Part shown: one piece after another, positions 12,401-26,065 of the stretch | How the letters are laid out: each line of letters begins with the position of its first letter | Position numbering within the stretch: the first letter of the stretch is position 1 | Assembly (NCBI RefSeq): GCF_029227915.1 | Contig: NC_079882.1 | Span: forward strand, 2,976,001 to 3,040,000 | Direction of reading: 5' to 3' | Origin: Hydractinia symbiolongicarpus | Taxonomy: Eukaryota; Cnidaria; Hydrozoa; Anthoathecata; Hydractiniidae | DNA length: 64,000 nt | The notes under the pieces: generated by a model | Seen by the model: the letters and a program-made list of their open reading frames with translations, nothing else | Databases searched by the model: none | Told to the model about the DNA's origin: nothing | Translations under genes and position numbers: made by a program

Positions 12401-15400
12401 AATGGTTTGTTTATTGTTCATGTTAAATAAGCTAGGTATTAGCTAGCTTTAAATATGATGATATGAGTAGCTAGCTGGCTGGCTGACTGACTGACTTGTT
12501 TCAAACAAACAATAAATTTCAAGCTGTTTACCAAAATTGGTGACGTTGCTGATGTATATCCTGTTTCCCCAGTTATTGAGTGTATTTTATTTTTTGAACA
12601 ACTTCTCTAAAAATAACATTAGCCAGGCTTAAGGGTAGTTTACTGCTTCAATATATTGTATGCAATGTTATACAATTAATTGTAGTAACTAGTGTACAAT
12701 TGTGTACAGTTATACACAAGAAGGATTATGACTAGTGATTATGACTATATACAAGAAGGATATAAATAATTCACACATTTACCAATAACTTGTTTGGTAA
12801 AAATTTATTTAAAATTCCATAATACAAGAAATATGATATCCTTATTCTTAAATTTTGTATTCAGAGATTTACCATCTTGATATTTTTTCAGACAAATAAA
12901 ATTTTACAGTGATTTTGCTTGGTCAAAATTATGTTTTTCCTTGGGAGGATCACTTCACATAGCAATTTAAGAATTGTTCCTTGAAAAAAAAAGGGTTACG
13001 GAGTTCTAACATACTCTAAGATAAATTAATTTCTGTAAAAGTTTGTCCACAAAATGTTTGTCATGTCGAACTTCAACATTAATCAGAGAAAACAATGTTA
13101 AGTTTTTTCGAGGTCAAAACATTTTGGTTTTATATTTTCATGAGTCGGCACTATGAAAGAATTCAATGGAGATTATTTTCTGTGAAAAAAACAATTTGAA
13201 CAATTCTGCAAGACGATATTGTAAGCAACTAATGTTGAAAATGCTTTGTTATTTACTCATGCTGTGAAGCTCTAGCTACATGTGAAAATGTGATAAGAAA
13301 ATTTAGCTTTTTCTTTATTCTTGAGGTTAAAATCTCTTTACTGTCTCTTCCCCTTTTCCCTAAAGTTAATGTTACTTATTTCTAGTAATCCAGGCTTTTG
13401 GAGAACTTCTGTTAGCATCAGCCAAGTATATTCAATATTCCACGTTGATTTTGGGGAAAGGGAGAGTTCAAAATGAAAATCAATATGTTTTTCCAGCTGG
13501 CTACTTGCTGTTTTGCTTAGTAGTTATGCTGGCTGGCTACCAGCTAGCTTATTTTATTTTTTCAAACTGATCAGAGTAATATCAAGTGCCACTGAGCGTT
13601 TGTACACTCTACATTAAATTTTATATCTAAATTTACTAGAAAAACATTATTCTAAAAACATGGTTAGGTTTTAGGTTTAGCTGACTAACTAATACTAAAT
13701 GAATAACTCCTAAAATCTGCAATATTTTAACTTCCACTACCAATACACTCTGTATAACTTCTATTTTGTTAAACTGCCAGTTAAAATCTGTAAAATTTGC
13801 TCATAACTAATCTTGTTTTTATGTTATTATGCATTTTTGCATGCATATTTCGCTGAACAAAATGGACATGGAAATAAGGTCTATTGGATGAATGTATGCT
13901 TGAAGTTAAGAATTTTTATTTTTGAATTAAACACTGCTTTACCACAACAAAGAGGAAATATGTAATGCAAATCTTCTCTAGTTTCGATGACAACAACTCC
14001 AGAAAATTCCACTCCCTTTGAGTATCCTATCCTGTCAAAAGGTATAAGAAACTTTTAAGATTTTCTGTGGTAGTACAACAAGCATGCACTTAATTCTTGT
14101 ATCACTTTTTCTGTTCATCAGATGTTATTGTTCAATCGTTTAAATGGGAATCAGATTTTGTTTATCCTGTGCTTGTAACAAATTTTCAATCACCTTGGGA
14201 GTTCTATGTTCAACTAGTTGACTCAGAAAATGATATTATGGAGCAGCTCTGGTAAGTCAGTGGCCAATTTCTCCATGATTATTAGTGTAATGGAATATGA
14301 AAAAACATATTTACAAGTTTTGTAACTTGAGCATACAATCTTTTGTTTAAAAGTATGAAGGGTAAATAAATAAACGTAAAACTCAAACACTTTATACATC
14401 AGATAACATAAGCAGGGTTCATTTTATAAACCTGTCTTCAGTGTCGCCTTTCAGCCATTAAAACCTTACAATATAAGTATTAAGATTTAAAGTAGGATTT
14501 TTTAAGGTTTTTGCGTTCCCATACAATTTTGGACGAGATTAAAGATAACCCTGCAGCCATAATCAACTATTTAAAACAAATAAATCTCATTAGCCAAAAA
14601 CGATTTTAACCCTTATTAAAATTCAAAGTTCAACCAAAAATACACATAATTTCACCTCCCTATAACAGCTGGCCGTCCAGGGGCTTAGAGGGATTGGGGT
14701 CACTGGTAGCCCCCTCCTATGTAATCATAAACATGAACACATTTATTTTATGATAATCTTTTATGATGACACCTTTGCAGGTCATTTTAATTTTAATATA
14801 CTAATAAAATATATGTTAATTAAAAGAATTAAAAGGGGAATGCACTACAGTAGACCCACATTTAAAGGTTAGGTTAATATATATTCTGTCTATAATTTTG
14901 CCACATTTCTGACCGTATATATGAGCTGTATATTTAGCATGAAGTTTATGAAGGAAGCTACCAAAGGCTATAAAGGTGGTATTGGTGAAATACCTTCAGT
15001 TGGTTTGTTTTGTTGTGCTAAGTCACCTGTTGATGAAGCGTGGTATAGAGCAAAGATTGTAGAAGTTTTACATGATCTAAGTAAGTTGCTTGTATATTAG
15101 ACAAAGTGTTGTATAACTTTGGTTTAGAAGATTTTACAACCTGTTTGTTGGTCAGTTCTCTTTGTTTCCATAACATTTATCATTCAATTATTATTATTTT
15201 TACCTTTTTTTAGGTACACGCAATACCAGCAATTTTATCAAGGTGCATTTCATCGATGAAGGTTATGACACATTTGTTAGTTTGTCTGCGATAAGACCAT
15301 TGGAAAAAAAGTATTCAAATTTGCCTAGTCAGTCTGTTAAATGTATCCTGGGTGGACTACAGCCTTTGTCAGCATTAGGAGAGACAAAGTCTTTAAGCTT

Positions 15401-18400
15401 CAGTAAGTGTTTTAGTTATGTCAATAGTCTGTTTATTATATGGTTTGCATTATTTGTTTTCTCTTTTTTATTTTTACGTTTTTGACATTTCTATATGACA
15501 ATAAATACATAGCACTTTTTTCTACCATCTAACAAGAGCTTAAAAAACGATACCTCATTCTCATTATACACTTCGATTTTCCAACTTTTTTATTACTTTT
15601 TTGTTTGTTTTGTCCTGTGATACATGATATTTATCTAATACTTAACCATTTTGATAAATTTCTTTTGTGGAAATCTATTACATTTATTTGTGCACAAAAG
15701 CATGTATTTCTTTCCATTTCTTTCTATCATCTTTTGTTTTGTTTTCTGAATAGGTGAATGTAACAAAATGTGGTTAGCAGAAACCAACAATTGGTTTAAA
15801 CATATTATTTCCACGAACAGTATATTTGCAGCATACTTCTACTATCCACCCAAAGCTTCATACGATCCTCCACACAATCTTTCAAAAGATGTACTGGTAT
15901 GCGATTTATACATACACAATGCTGACGCTAATTTAAAATGGCGGAATCTTAGTTACAATCGACCGCCGATAGAACTTCATGTAGGATTTAAAATGATTTT
16001 AAATTTTTTGGCTGCTTATTGTCCATTTTTCAACTCAGAATTAACCAGAAAAAAATCTCAACGTGCTTTACAACTGGCTAGAGATGAAAAAGGTATGTTT
16101 CTGTTTTTAAACGTACCTATACAATGTTACAACTTATTTGTTCGTTTAAATATATATGTCATTTTTGTTCTTTTATTTTAAAATATTCCTACATATTTGC
16201 TTTGTTTTTTCATAGAGAACAAATTTGTCTCAGAAAAAGAGCCACTTGAATTGGCAAAAGTTGCCAATGCACCAATTATTAAAAAAGAACCTATGTCACC
16301 TTTACAACAAGCAGTTTCTTCAAATGGACCGGATGTAAGAATGAAGACTGCAAACAAAACTACAGTAAAAACTAAAGGACTGCTTTTTAAGGACACACAA
16401 AAGAAAGAGGAAAGACCATGTAAAAAAGAAACAGCCTTATTAGAAGAAAGACCCCCTAAGGAAGAAAAATCACCGAAGAAAGAAAGGCCACCCAGAGGAA
16501 AAACATCACCCAGAGATAAAAGTTTACCTAAAGAAAAAAGACTACTCAAAAAAGAAAGATCGCCTAGAGAGAAAACACCACCCAAGGAAAAAGAAAAGCC
16601 ACCAGGAGTTTCACCTAAAAATGGAGAAAAACTATTTAGAGAGGAAACTTCATTAAGAAATTTGCCTGTAAAATCTGAAAATTATTCATCAGGAGAAGTA
16701 AAAACCAAAACAAACGAAGTTAAATGTTTACACAGTGAAAATCAAGCAACTGGAAGTGACACTAGAGATAATTATGACGCAAATACAAAATTTACTGATC
16801 CAATAAACCAAAAGAAAGATGATGCTATTAAAAAGACCTATGATTTTGGTGTTTCATTTCAAGAAACAGAGTTCGTTATCAATGATCCAGAAGGTTTTGC
16901 TAAAATTTTGATATCTGAGGTGGTGGATCCTGGTCTATTTTACATTCATCTCATCCAACCAGAAGTTGTTTTACTGGATAAAATGATGAACGAATTAAAT
17001 ATGTTCTATGACAAGAAAGGTAAGCAGCATTTGTAGCTGCGCAACAACTCTACCATTATGTGTTCCTATGATATTTATAGGTGTAGTTCCACTCACAATC
17101 TAATATAAATGGCCTCAAGGTAATCTGAGTGTTCTCACTACCCTTAAAAAAAATTTGGCAAAAAAATTAGTCAGCAAAAATAAAAAGTTGGCAAAAATAT
17201 GAGTCAATTGAATTTAATAATTTTTTCCAACTAAATTTTTGAATTTAGTCACAAATAAAGAATAATTGCATAAAACTGATGTAAATTAGCAACAAGGAAG
17301 AAAAAACGCAAAAAGGTGATCGGAAGAAAAGTTAGGTCGGAAAGAAAATGTCGGCAAAATAGTTTGGTTGGTAATAAAAAAGTCGGCAAAAATTTTAGTT
17401 GGAAAAAAATATTAGTCACCTAGTCAAAATTTAGTCACTTTTTACTGACTTTTTTTTACCGATAAGGTATACAACAACTCTACCATTATGTGTGCTCATG
17501 GTTTTTAAAGGTGTAGTTACTACTCAGGATGTAATTTGAGTGTTCTCAAGTTAGGCATTCTGGGTTTTATGAGTAACAAGGTAAAAGGATTTGACCGTTT
17601 TTCTTTAAATGTGCCTTAATCACTTAATATCTGTCATATGACATAACTATTAGTACAAAATATAGTGCTTTAACAGCCAGCGTGTAAACATTTTTGCAAT
17701 AAAGATTTCACGCAGAGAATGATTTTGAATTGGTGAAATAGTTTTATTGTTTTTCTTTAGTGAGAGGTACTTTATTATGATGTACAACTTATGATATAGG
17801 TTGTAGACCCTAGCTTCATTAGGAAAGACTGGCTACACACATATATAGCTGGTATTTTATATTTGTTTTTCAAGGGCTTTTTTACTGACATTGCAAAGTT
17901 AAGATTATAGTATTTCCAGCTTTAATGATGTACAACAGTGGCTCGTTAGAAATAGTTGAGAACTTCTGTTACTTAAGTGATATGTTGGGTATTAAATGGG
18001 GTGTTGGAAAAAGTGTTACTTGCAGAATAGGTGCAGCTTGAAAAAAGTTCAGAGATTTAGTTACTTTGCTGACTAGCAGAGTCTTGTCAATTAAGGTGAA
18101 AGGTAGGTTGTATGAGGCATGTGTAAGAAGTGTTAAGTTGTACGGTATTGAGACATAGGCAGTGAAGCAGGAAGATCTTGATAATATAAGAATGGTTAAT
18201 GAATGTGTAACGCTAGGCTGAGAGGCAGGAGTTCAGATGAGAAGAAGCAGACTAAATATCCGTAGCATTGAAGATGTTATCCGGATAAGAAGATTAAGTT
18301 GGTTGGGACACTTGGTAAGAATGAAGGAGGATAATTGGGTAAGAAAGTGTAAAGGCTTGATAAATCCCAGAGGGATACTGACAAAGGTTATTAGTATACT

Positions 18401-21400
18401 CCGTTCAACCCATGCTAGCATAGAAAACGGACGCTAAGCCAAGAATGATGATGATGACTGCTTTTAAAATTTTCACAAGTTAATGTTACACATTTTTGCA
18501 AGAAATTTGATGATGTTTCTAAATTTTTAAAATGTAAAGAGTGGTTAAAGTTCCACACAAATCTTTTCTATTTTTACACCATCATAAGAATTCACTTCAG
18601 TTTTTAGTTTCATGGCAGATCTTGCCCCTGTCCATTTTTTCATAACAATTCTTTTTTAATTTTTTTTTTTGTGGTTATGCATTGTATTGTGCATAACCAT
18701 GGTAATTAACGAATTTTTACAATCCATACCTGCTAGAGACTTGGATACTCGACTACATCCCTTAAATCTCTGATTATCTGTCACAACTTGTATTAACTTG
18801 CATGACAACTTTATATTATCAAGTGAATAATCCTACAAAGTTTTAGCATGTGGCTACCGCTATTTTTTTTAGCCATAATTTGCAAATTTAGGAAAATTAT
18901 TTAGGGTTCTATTTCAGCCGCAATCTTGAATGCAATTGTTGTCTGGTTTGAGAAAGATTAAGACACGTGTGTGTCATACAATGTTTTTACTCATAACTAA
19001 CTATGTACAGGTTGGTTCACGTATATATATATATATACAAGTTGTCTCGCTTACCCAATATACAATAATACAACACAATGCTTTTCACAATTTCCTACAA
19101 TGTTTAAACACATGATGTATTTCTCACAATTTTATTAGCTGGAAAAAGTTATTTTTCAGGAAAATTCTAAATTCATTAAAAATTTCCAGATAATGCTGTT
19201 ATTTTAATGCGTATGTCCATGTTGGGAAATTTTTCTTGTCGGGGAACTGTTTCAACAAGTAAAGATTAGCCTTAACGTAGTTGTTGCTATGCGGTAAACG
19301 AAGTGCAAATTTGGGCATGAAAATTTTGGTCATCAGGTCTATTCCCCTAAAATTGTAACAAATTTGAACTATTCTGAACCTGATATTGCCAAAATACTCA
19401 AAGCTTCAGTAAAAAATGAGGCAAAAAATATGTTGCTATCTTTCAGACTACTATAGGAGTTGATGTATACATCTTTTTAGAAGCATCATTAAGAGAAGCA
19501 TGCAGTGATGTCACTTACAGTGTGGGTATGTGTGTTGTGGCGAGGTTTTCGGTAGACAACCGATGGTATAGAGGGATCATTGTTTCAACAAATCCTGACA
19601 AACACATTGAATATAACGTGTTGCATGTTGATTTTGGAAGTAGCGAGTGGGTAACCGTTGAGAAACTGTTACCAGTTTACAAAGTATTTTGTGAATTGCC
19701 CATGGAAACAATACCATGCTGTTTGGCAGATGTTGAGCCTCTTTTAGGTAAGTAAAAGAGAGCTTGTTTGTATACAAAACTATCATTATTGCAATGATAA
19801 TACACACGAGCTAAAATGTGTTATGAATATTCCACAAAGCATATAGAAAGATTCTAAAGAAACAAAATGCAAGAAGAAAAAGATCAATTTATATTCCTTC
19901 TGAGCTGGTTTTCAATTCACTGTCACACAAATTACCACCCTAACTTTTTTTGTCATTTTCACAAATAAAAGTAAGCTCTGAAAATAAGCTTTTTATAGTC
20001 CACCCAAATAAAATTTCTTTAAAAATGTTTCTATTTTAAAACAATTTTACAAATTTAGGTGGGATAATGATAGATGGTGGGTGGGCTATTAGAAAGAAAC
20101 AGATGTGGGGACAAACCCAGATGAGCACTCGGGTTTAAAAGCGAGAGACTCAAAAGTTACCTGTGCACCATTAAGAATATAAATTACTCTGACAGGGTGA
20201 CATTAGATTCAGATAATCTAATTAAAAAAAGACAACTTTTTCTGTTGTAGACACAATGTTTGATTAAAACCCAAAATCTACTTGATATTCTTTAAAATAG
20301 CAATAACCTTTTATTAGGCATCACCCGCACCCTGACTGTCAACGCACCAAGGATACACCTAGGAGGAATTATTTTTAAACTTTGAAAGGTATTTCCAGGC
20401 AAATATTTGTGGGAGTAAAAACTGAGTAATTGCCATGCTAAATTATGAGAAATGTTTCGAAAAGGTAGCAGTGGAAAAATAAAAATAATTCGCGTACAAG
20501 ATTATAGATGTAATAAGAAACACTCGCCACGTAAAAATGACTCAATTACTGTATGATTTTACTCTGCACAAGTGTTTTGGTTTTTCCTCAATTGGATCTA
20601 GAGGATTGGTCTGTTTATTATTTAGTTACTACGCAACAACCTATCGTTCGCGCAGCTGGTGATGAAAGCGAGGATGACATGCTTCTCGATGACGTCAAGC
20701 CTTTACATTCAAAATGGAGTGAACGTTCCATAGGCAAACTGAAGATTCTTGCGCAAAACCAGCTTCCTTTAATGGCTTCACTGAAGACTGAGTGTAAAAA
20801 CTCTGATGGTTTGTACGAGATTTACTTGTACGACACAATGTTTGATAAAGATGAGTTTATAAACCAGGCATTGGTTGATGAAGGCCTTGTTTATTCAAAG
20901 GAATTCGACAAGACAGGTGTGTAAAAGTTAGTATTTTCATTATCAGTAATTTACGCTATGTGTTATTATTATATGACATGACTTGCACCTAAACAGATAT
21001 AGTCAGGAAGATATAAGCAGTCAACAGGCATTTGTATGAATTCTATATCTTTTGATAGTTTTTTGATGGATGTTATAAGTAAGCTTTGATATTTATGAAT
21101 TAATTTTTGGTGGAGATAAAGATCATTAAACTTATTATTGTGTAAAGTAAATCGATTGTTAAAACTGGTTTCCATTAAAATCAGTTATCGTTGTGCAAGA
21201 GTTGTAGAGTATTTATTGAGTATTTGTTGTGCAGTATCTCTTGTGCGGTTTTGTTGTACAACATGTGTTTCCAACTGTTGCTCAACAATGTTAATTGTGT
21301 GTTTGATGTGTGATCCAGTAGGAGAGTTACAGCCACCTTTCATAACAAATCAGACGGTGCTCATTTTTAGAAAAAGAGCATGCATGCTTTAAGTCTGTTA

Positions 21401-24400
21401 CAAATACCCAAATCTTTAGAGAGATTCCTTGCTGTATAAAATATGGTGCTAATAATTTAACATTTTACTCAAGACAAGAAAATTTCTACATAGCTGTAAT
21501 ATCGTCTTTATTATAATAATTTACACACTTTTTTAAAATCATATTCAGTTCCGTCCGTACGACTATCCGAACTAGAGCTAGAGAATGAAGCGACAGAAAT
21601 TGGTGAGTAATTTTTTTAATTGTTTTATTTTGTTTACATTTGTTTTATGTTTGAAAAATTAACGTGTTACAAAAAAGGTAATAAACTTTACAACAATCAA
21701 AAAAATATTTCATTTTTTATATGGTTAGGTGAATGTCGATATCATTTATTCTTTTAAGATGCGCTGTCACAATGGGATCCGATGAAAGAACAGTACCTGT
21801 CAAAGAGAAATGCTTACTCAGTAAACATTGATGATCCTAGTGTCGCCATGTTGGGATACGGTACTAATTTTTCTTTTAACCTCCATGTTGTAAGATTGAA
21901 ATAAATAGTTTGAGTAAGTAGTAAGGATACCAAGTTTTTTTCATCAGATACTCTGAAATTTGACTTTAATAAATCTCGTGATGGATGGTAACTTTATACT
22001 CTCAGTCTTGTTGTGCATTTCACTTTTTATTGCGTCCAGTGCTTAAAAAATTGATTATTAGTATAAAGAGATCAATGTCAAAATGGTAATCTTCTCTACT
22101 AGCGTTCTAATAAAACATATTTAAAAAAAATAATTTTCTGAGGAAACTACTTCAGGAAACCTCTTATTTACACTTTTCATTTGATACTTGACTTTGAAGA
22201 GCTTAATTCTTGGTTATTGAAATGGAAATAAGAACTGGTCAATTTCTGGTCCAATATCTTTCGCTTGACTGATTTTTAGTTTGAATTAGCCTTACCTCAT
22301 GTAATCAGTGACATTTTTACACGCTTTTTTTAGTAGAATTTACAGCTTCTGTTTTTATCTTTGTTTTCTTATTTAGTTGATAATCGAAAGGAGAGATGTT
22401 TTACCTTTTTCCGTCGAGGATATTGTTATCGTGGAGAAGATTGTCGCTACTTGCATGTTGATCCAAGTAAGAATGTTTTTTCAAACAACTTAAAATATTC
22501 CTTACTATGATGATATTATAACATGTTAAATACAGAAAATAAGGTCATTGCGCTTTAGTAAGCTCTCTCTGGTTAAAAATCCTCACAGAAATCATGTACC
22601 CGTTGGGCGATATGGCGATTTAAAATTTCTGATCAAACTGAATTTATTCTATAGTGCTGTATCTTACAAATTTTTGCTAAGCGAATAAAACGTTTCCGGT
22701 TAAAATGCCCTTGGAGATAAACTCATAAAGAAGTTAAAATTTATTATTAAAAAAAAACACGAACATGCGTCAAACAAAATTTGGTTGTTATTTTCCAGAC
22801 GACCCAGTAGCGAACAGAGTCGAAGTATACTGTGATGACAGTGTAACAGAACTTCCAGAAATTGGAGACTGGGTTCCAATCACTGTAACAGCGTTATTTG
22901 ACCCAACTCACTTTTGGGTAAATTTTCCCTACGGATTGAGCGTATTTTCACTTGGAGCCTGTAAGTTTTTCTCTTAGTAATTATGCTTCCTTGTCGTACC
23001 CAGTGTACAGTAATTAAAATTCTCCTTGTTTTTCAGCATAAAATCTCAAACCTATAATTTATAAAAGAGTACGAACCCTTTTTAACAAGTGGATTTGGTG
23101 GAGTCTACTGACAATAGTTAACCTCACCCCAATATATTTTACAATTATGTATTATTTTAAAAAATATTGATACTCACACTTTCTTTTTTTGTTGTTGTTA
23201 TTTTGTTGTCATATTTGTTTCAGCTGCGAGGACGCGCCATAACACTGATGATGACAATGATTTGGAAAGGCTGGTAGACAAAATGAAGTAAGAATGCATT
23301 CCTGTACATTACTTTATAAGCTCCCTCAAGAATAAAGACACCTGTTAAAAAGAGAGATTGATGGCAGTGCTAATAGAATAATAATGACAATAATAATAAC
23401 AACAACAACAGCAGCAGCAGCAGCAGCAAAGTATCCTAGCTAAGTCAGCCACATGTAGCGCATTTACGTTTGACCATTTTATTTAAATAGGAGTATAAAA
23501 GTCTTCATAAAAAGCAGTTCTCACAAGTTCTTTCACCCTTCTACTTTTTCCAGATTTGTGTGTTTGTTTTCAGTGACCACTATTCACGCACAAGTAAAGA
23601 CCATACAACAGATTTAACAATACTCGCTGAGGGAGAATTGGTAGCTGCCAGGTATCAGGATGATAACAGATGGTACAGAGCTCGAGTTATCAGTACAGCT
23701 GAGGATCTTACCCAGGTAAATCAACTTCGGATAGTTTTTTTTTCTTTCATGGTGAAGTGGGATTAACTGCAGCCTTTCTATTTTAATTTACTTTGCGTCG
23801 GCAAAAAATTAACTACTGTGTCGGCAAACTTAAACTAGGCTGTGCCTGAGGGCTCCACCGATAAAAACGGACTGAAACAAGATATAAACCCTTACCACCA
23901 ATCTTACTATCTTAGTTTTAAGTTTTAAGTTATTTGTTGCACTTTTTATCAAGAGTTGAAATTGGATTTCTCTTTTCAAATATTTGTGCAGAAATAAGGT
24001 TTAAAAACAAGTGTATTTCTGTAGCCACTCAGCACGTTATCGGTGTTCAAGCACCCATTTAAAGTCATTTTATTTACAGTTACGCTCCAAAAATGAAAAA
24101 AATATGCTACGTTGAATGAATAAGTACATTGGCGCATATTAAATAATGGTGAATAAACTCTCCGTTGTTTTCAATCGGTAGCGATTCTTCTCTCCTACGC
24201 TGGACATCGGATTTCTTCTTTGTATCGAAAGCAATCAGATAAGAAAGTAGTCCTGTAAACATCGTAAGGTAGCAACTCTTGAAAATATATTTGAACAGTT
24301 TTTACTCCCAGTGTTTCGCGGGGACCAATTTAAGGAAATGTGGAAATTGTTTCGGGTCTCGCGATTTTACTGAACATGCTGTTTATGGAACAGGAAACGC

Positions 24401-26065
24401 GATTACCTTGTCCCGTAAAACTGAAAAGAAAAAAGGTTTTAGCTCTTGTTTGCCATTGCGACAGTCGTTTTTTAGTATCATGCTACATTAAAGCTACAAA
24501 GTAATATCGAATAGTTGATCTTCCATTAATGTTTTGATTTGTGTCTGCAGGTGATACGTCTTTTTTTGATAGCTTTCTGGCCTCTGCATGCTAGAATCTT
24601 TTTTCCATATTGTTTTTACATTAAAAAACAAACAGGTAGCATTTTAATAGCACATTGGTATCGCAAGATGTTGGATTTATTTTTAAGCTTTTCTTTTCGC
24701 CCATCTTAACGCCGGCACTTATTTCCCCAAGGCGAAATTTTGCCTTACCGCCATTAAGGGCCTTATTTAACGCGTTCGTTCGTTCGTTCGTTCGTTCGTT
24801 CGTTCGTTCGTTCGTTCGTTCGTTCGTTCGTTCGTTCGTTCGTTCGTTCGTTCGTTCGTTCGTTCTACTATTATGTGTACATTTTCTCAGGTGTTCTACA
24901 TCGATTATGGTAACACTGATGTAGTATCAGAAGAGAACGTGAGGAAACTACTGCCGGACTTTCTTCATCTTCCACAGCAGGCTGTGGAGTGTTTTCTTAA
25001 TGCAACGGAATTCGAGCCACTCGTGAAAGAAGACCAACTCAAATATGACAATTTGAGGTGAGTAGATAAACTTGAATTTGTAGATTTTTTTGTTCAAGAA
25101 AAAAATAATTGGGTAACAGCTTTATTAGTCACGTGGTTTAGACGCTTGAGAGATCCAAATACCGTTAAATATGTTTCCTATTATTGGTAACTTTAAGCCA
25201 ATAGTCTGGTTTTTATTCTAGAAATAAATTTCGTGACCTTACAGCAGATAAAGTTTTGGTGGCGCATGTTATCAACAGGTCTGTTTGTTTGTTTTGTTTG
25301 TTTGTTTGTTTATTTCTTAGTATCAAAAAAAATTCTATCTTATATGATTTGGCTCCATGTAATGTGGTCGCATAAGTAACTAATTTATTTATATTACTGT
25401 CATTTGATGTGCTTTTATGTCAGATGTAGTTGAAGAGAGTCTTGACTGCCAACATATTGGTTTATGCCTACAACACGACTAACATATTAACAAGAGAAAG
25501 ATGTTAGCCAATTTGTATGATCATGCTCAAAATAATTGGCCGAAATTGTTTGTGTTTGATCATCTCTTGACCATGTTGACCAATTTATCAACTTTACTTC
25601 AAACAATAAGCATTTATAAAGTAGTTTACTGTGATTTTCTTGCCTGTAATATTATTGGTTGATGATGGCGGCAAACTTCACCAACATGTTGGTGTAATTT
25701 TGGCTAAAATATAGGCCAATATCTTAATCACATGACCTATCACTAGTCCTTTAAAGGTTAGCGTAGTGTATGGTTTGTTATTACTGACGTCTTATATATA
25801 CGAATATGTGTTGAATAAAGATTGTCGCTTAACATATTGTGACGTTTAAAATCCATATATTAATTTAGATTCATGTTCTATTTTTAGAACGATAAGTAAA
25901 AGCATGCTGATCGAACTGTACGACACATCTATTGAACCAAATGCACACATCAATAGTATTGTTCGAGATTGGGATGGTATTATACATAAAAAAGAAACGA
26001 AACATGAATATAATCAAACTGGAAAGATAGTAAAGAAAAACTTGATGCAGTACATTCCTGGATAG
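9420..26065 (+). CDS. Multi-Tudor protein with CCCH zinc finger, 22 coding exons
   Basis: Coding exons: 9420-9539, 10096-10255, 10629-10676, 10840-10905, 12185-12235, 13982-14041, 14122-14251, 14938-15080, 15214-15402, 15754-16092, 16216-17019, 19481-19747, 20602-20916, 21549-21602, 21759-21860, 22377-22466, 22799-22960, 23224-23287, 23574-23715, 24891-25057, 25222-25278, 25888-26065. All junctions are GT-AG and phases agree, giving about 1,235 residues. Order: helical N-terminus (1-93), Ser/acidic linker, Tudor 1 (about 170-325), basic Lys/Pro/Glu linker (about 436-640), Tudor 2 (about 650-895), CCCH finger (956-975), Tudor 3 (about 990-1230). Tudor proteins bind symmetrically dimethylated arginines on PIWI proteins and scaffold piRNA or germ-granule complexes in the cytoplasm; that role here is inferred from family. 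There is no helicase, MYND, LOTUS or RING domain, so I cannot assign an ortholog. An acceptor lies 11 bases before the ATG. Exons 3-6 are short and least certain. Confidence 0.9.
11163..11882. repeat. Inverted repeat of about 720 bp in a Tudor-gene intron
   Basis: Near 11168-11194 the phrase ttaattgaaaacatggagta occurs, and near 11850-11880 its near reverse complement. Both arms carry further GGGGTA-type matches. The interior holds a shorter internal duplication around gaaccttg...gaagcctt (about 11598-11625 and 11690-11720). A MITE is likely, but I could not fix its exact ends or a target duplication. Confidence 0.55.
14122..15402 (+). other. Tudor domain 1 of the Tudor gene (three exons)
   Basis: Exons 7-9 encode PVLVTNFQSPWEFYVQLVDS, then GLFCCAKSPVDEAWYRAKIV, then KVHFIDEGYDTFVSLSAIRP and LPSQSVKCIL. 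This is the full extended Tudor layout, with the Tudor barrel inside an SNase-like fold. The usual DYGN box is replaced by DEGY, so the aromatic cage that holds dimethylarginine is probably altered. Confidence 0.85.
17035..17545. repeat. Direct duplication flanking a GTCGGCAAAAA-rich insert
   Basis: A segment containing caacaactctaccattatgtg, ggtgtagtt and gagtgttctca occurs at about 17040-17135 and again at 17468-17548. Between the copies are many variants of tcggcaaaaa / ttggcaaaaa. Similar tcggcaaaaaatta phrases occur at about 23796 and 32287, so the insert belongs to a dispersed repeat. It lies in the intron that precedes the core of Tudor domain 2. Confidence 0.6.
17925..18460 (+). mobile_element. 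Non-LTR retrotransposon 3' end in a Tudor-gene intron
   Basis: The plus strand encodes EIVENFCYLSDML, KFRDLVTLLTSRVLSIK, RLYEACVRSVKLYGIET, SIEDVIRIRRLSWLGHLVRM and DNWVRKCKGLINP, interrupted by stops. It ends with cccatgctagcatag, then about 25 bases, then a short GATGATGATGA tail (about 18448-18458). These protein segments match the minus-strand fragment at 6670-7460 and the copy at 54190. It is sense-oriented with the host gene. Confidence 0.85.
22377..22466 (+). other. CCCH zinc-finger exon of the Tudor gene
   Basis: This 90-base exon encodes CFTFFRRGYCYRGEDCRYLH, which fits the C-X8-C-X5-C-X3-H spacing of CCCH zinc fingers exactly. Such fingers usually bind single-stranded RNA. It sits between Tudor domains 2 and 3. 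Confidence 0.92.
23385..23430. repeat. Mixed AAT/AAC/CAG trinucleotide microsatellite
   Basis: A run grades from aataataat through aacaacaac to cagcagcagcagcagcag inside a Tudor-gene intron. It is simple sequence with no coding role in the gene model. Confidence 0.9.
24773..24864. repeat. CGTT tetranucleotide microsatellite, 23 perfect units
   Basis: A perfect run of CGTT, rich in CpG, stands out in AT-rich DNA. It ends only 26 bases before the acceptor of the Tudor 3 core exon (24891), so it occupies the place where the polypyrimidine tract and branch point would lie. Confidence 0.97.
25281..25318. repeat. TTTG microsatellite directly after a donor site
   Basis: A short imperfect run of gtttgttt units begins just after the donor at 25279 of the Tudor gene. 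Confidence 0.85.
25430..25745. repeat. Repeat built from CAACATGTTGG-like palindromes
   Basis: The last intron of the Tudor gene holds several relatives of ccaacatgttggt: gccaacatattggt, accatgttgaccaat, accaacatgttggtg and ggccaatatct. The same motif family recurs at 35285-35410. It looks like a dispersed MITE or an old palindromic repeat. Confidence 0.55.

Larger units (their letters stand above)
16216..20916 (+). other. Basic linker and Tudor domain 2 of the Tudor gene
   Basis: The 804-base exon 16216-17019 first encodes a low-complexity stretch with repeated PPKE/SPKKERP/SPRE motifs, then the start of an extended Tudor domain (EVVDPGLFYIHLIQPE). After a 2.46-kb intron holding a retrotransposon fragment, exon 19481-19747 gives VARFSVDNRWYRGIIV, LHVDFGSSEWVTVEKLLPVY and LPMETIPCCL. 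Exon 20602-20916 closes the domain with DGLYEIYLYDTMFDKDEFIN. The cage box reads DFGS instead of DYGN. An acceptor at 19446 would create a stop; the one at 19480 keeps frame. Confidence 0.85.
22799..25278 (+). other. Tudor domain 3 of the Tudor gene
   Basis: Exons 17-21 encode VPITVTALFDPTHFWVNFPY, a short acidic stretch, VAARYQDDNRWYRARVIS, VFYIDYGNTDVVSEENVRKL and LPQQAVECFL. The final exon adds MLIELYDTS and ends at IPG-stop (26063-26065). This is the only one of the three domains with the complete DYGN box and all canonical aromatic positions. Confidence 0.9.
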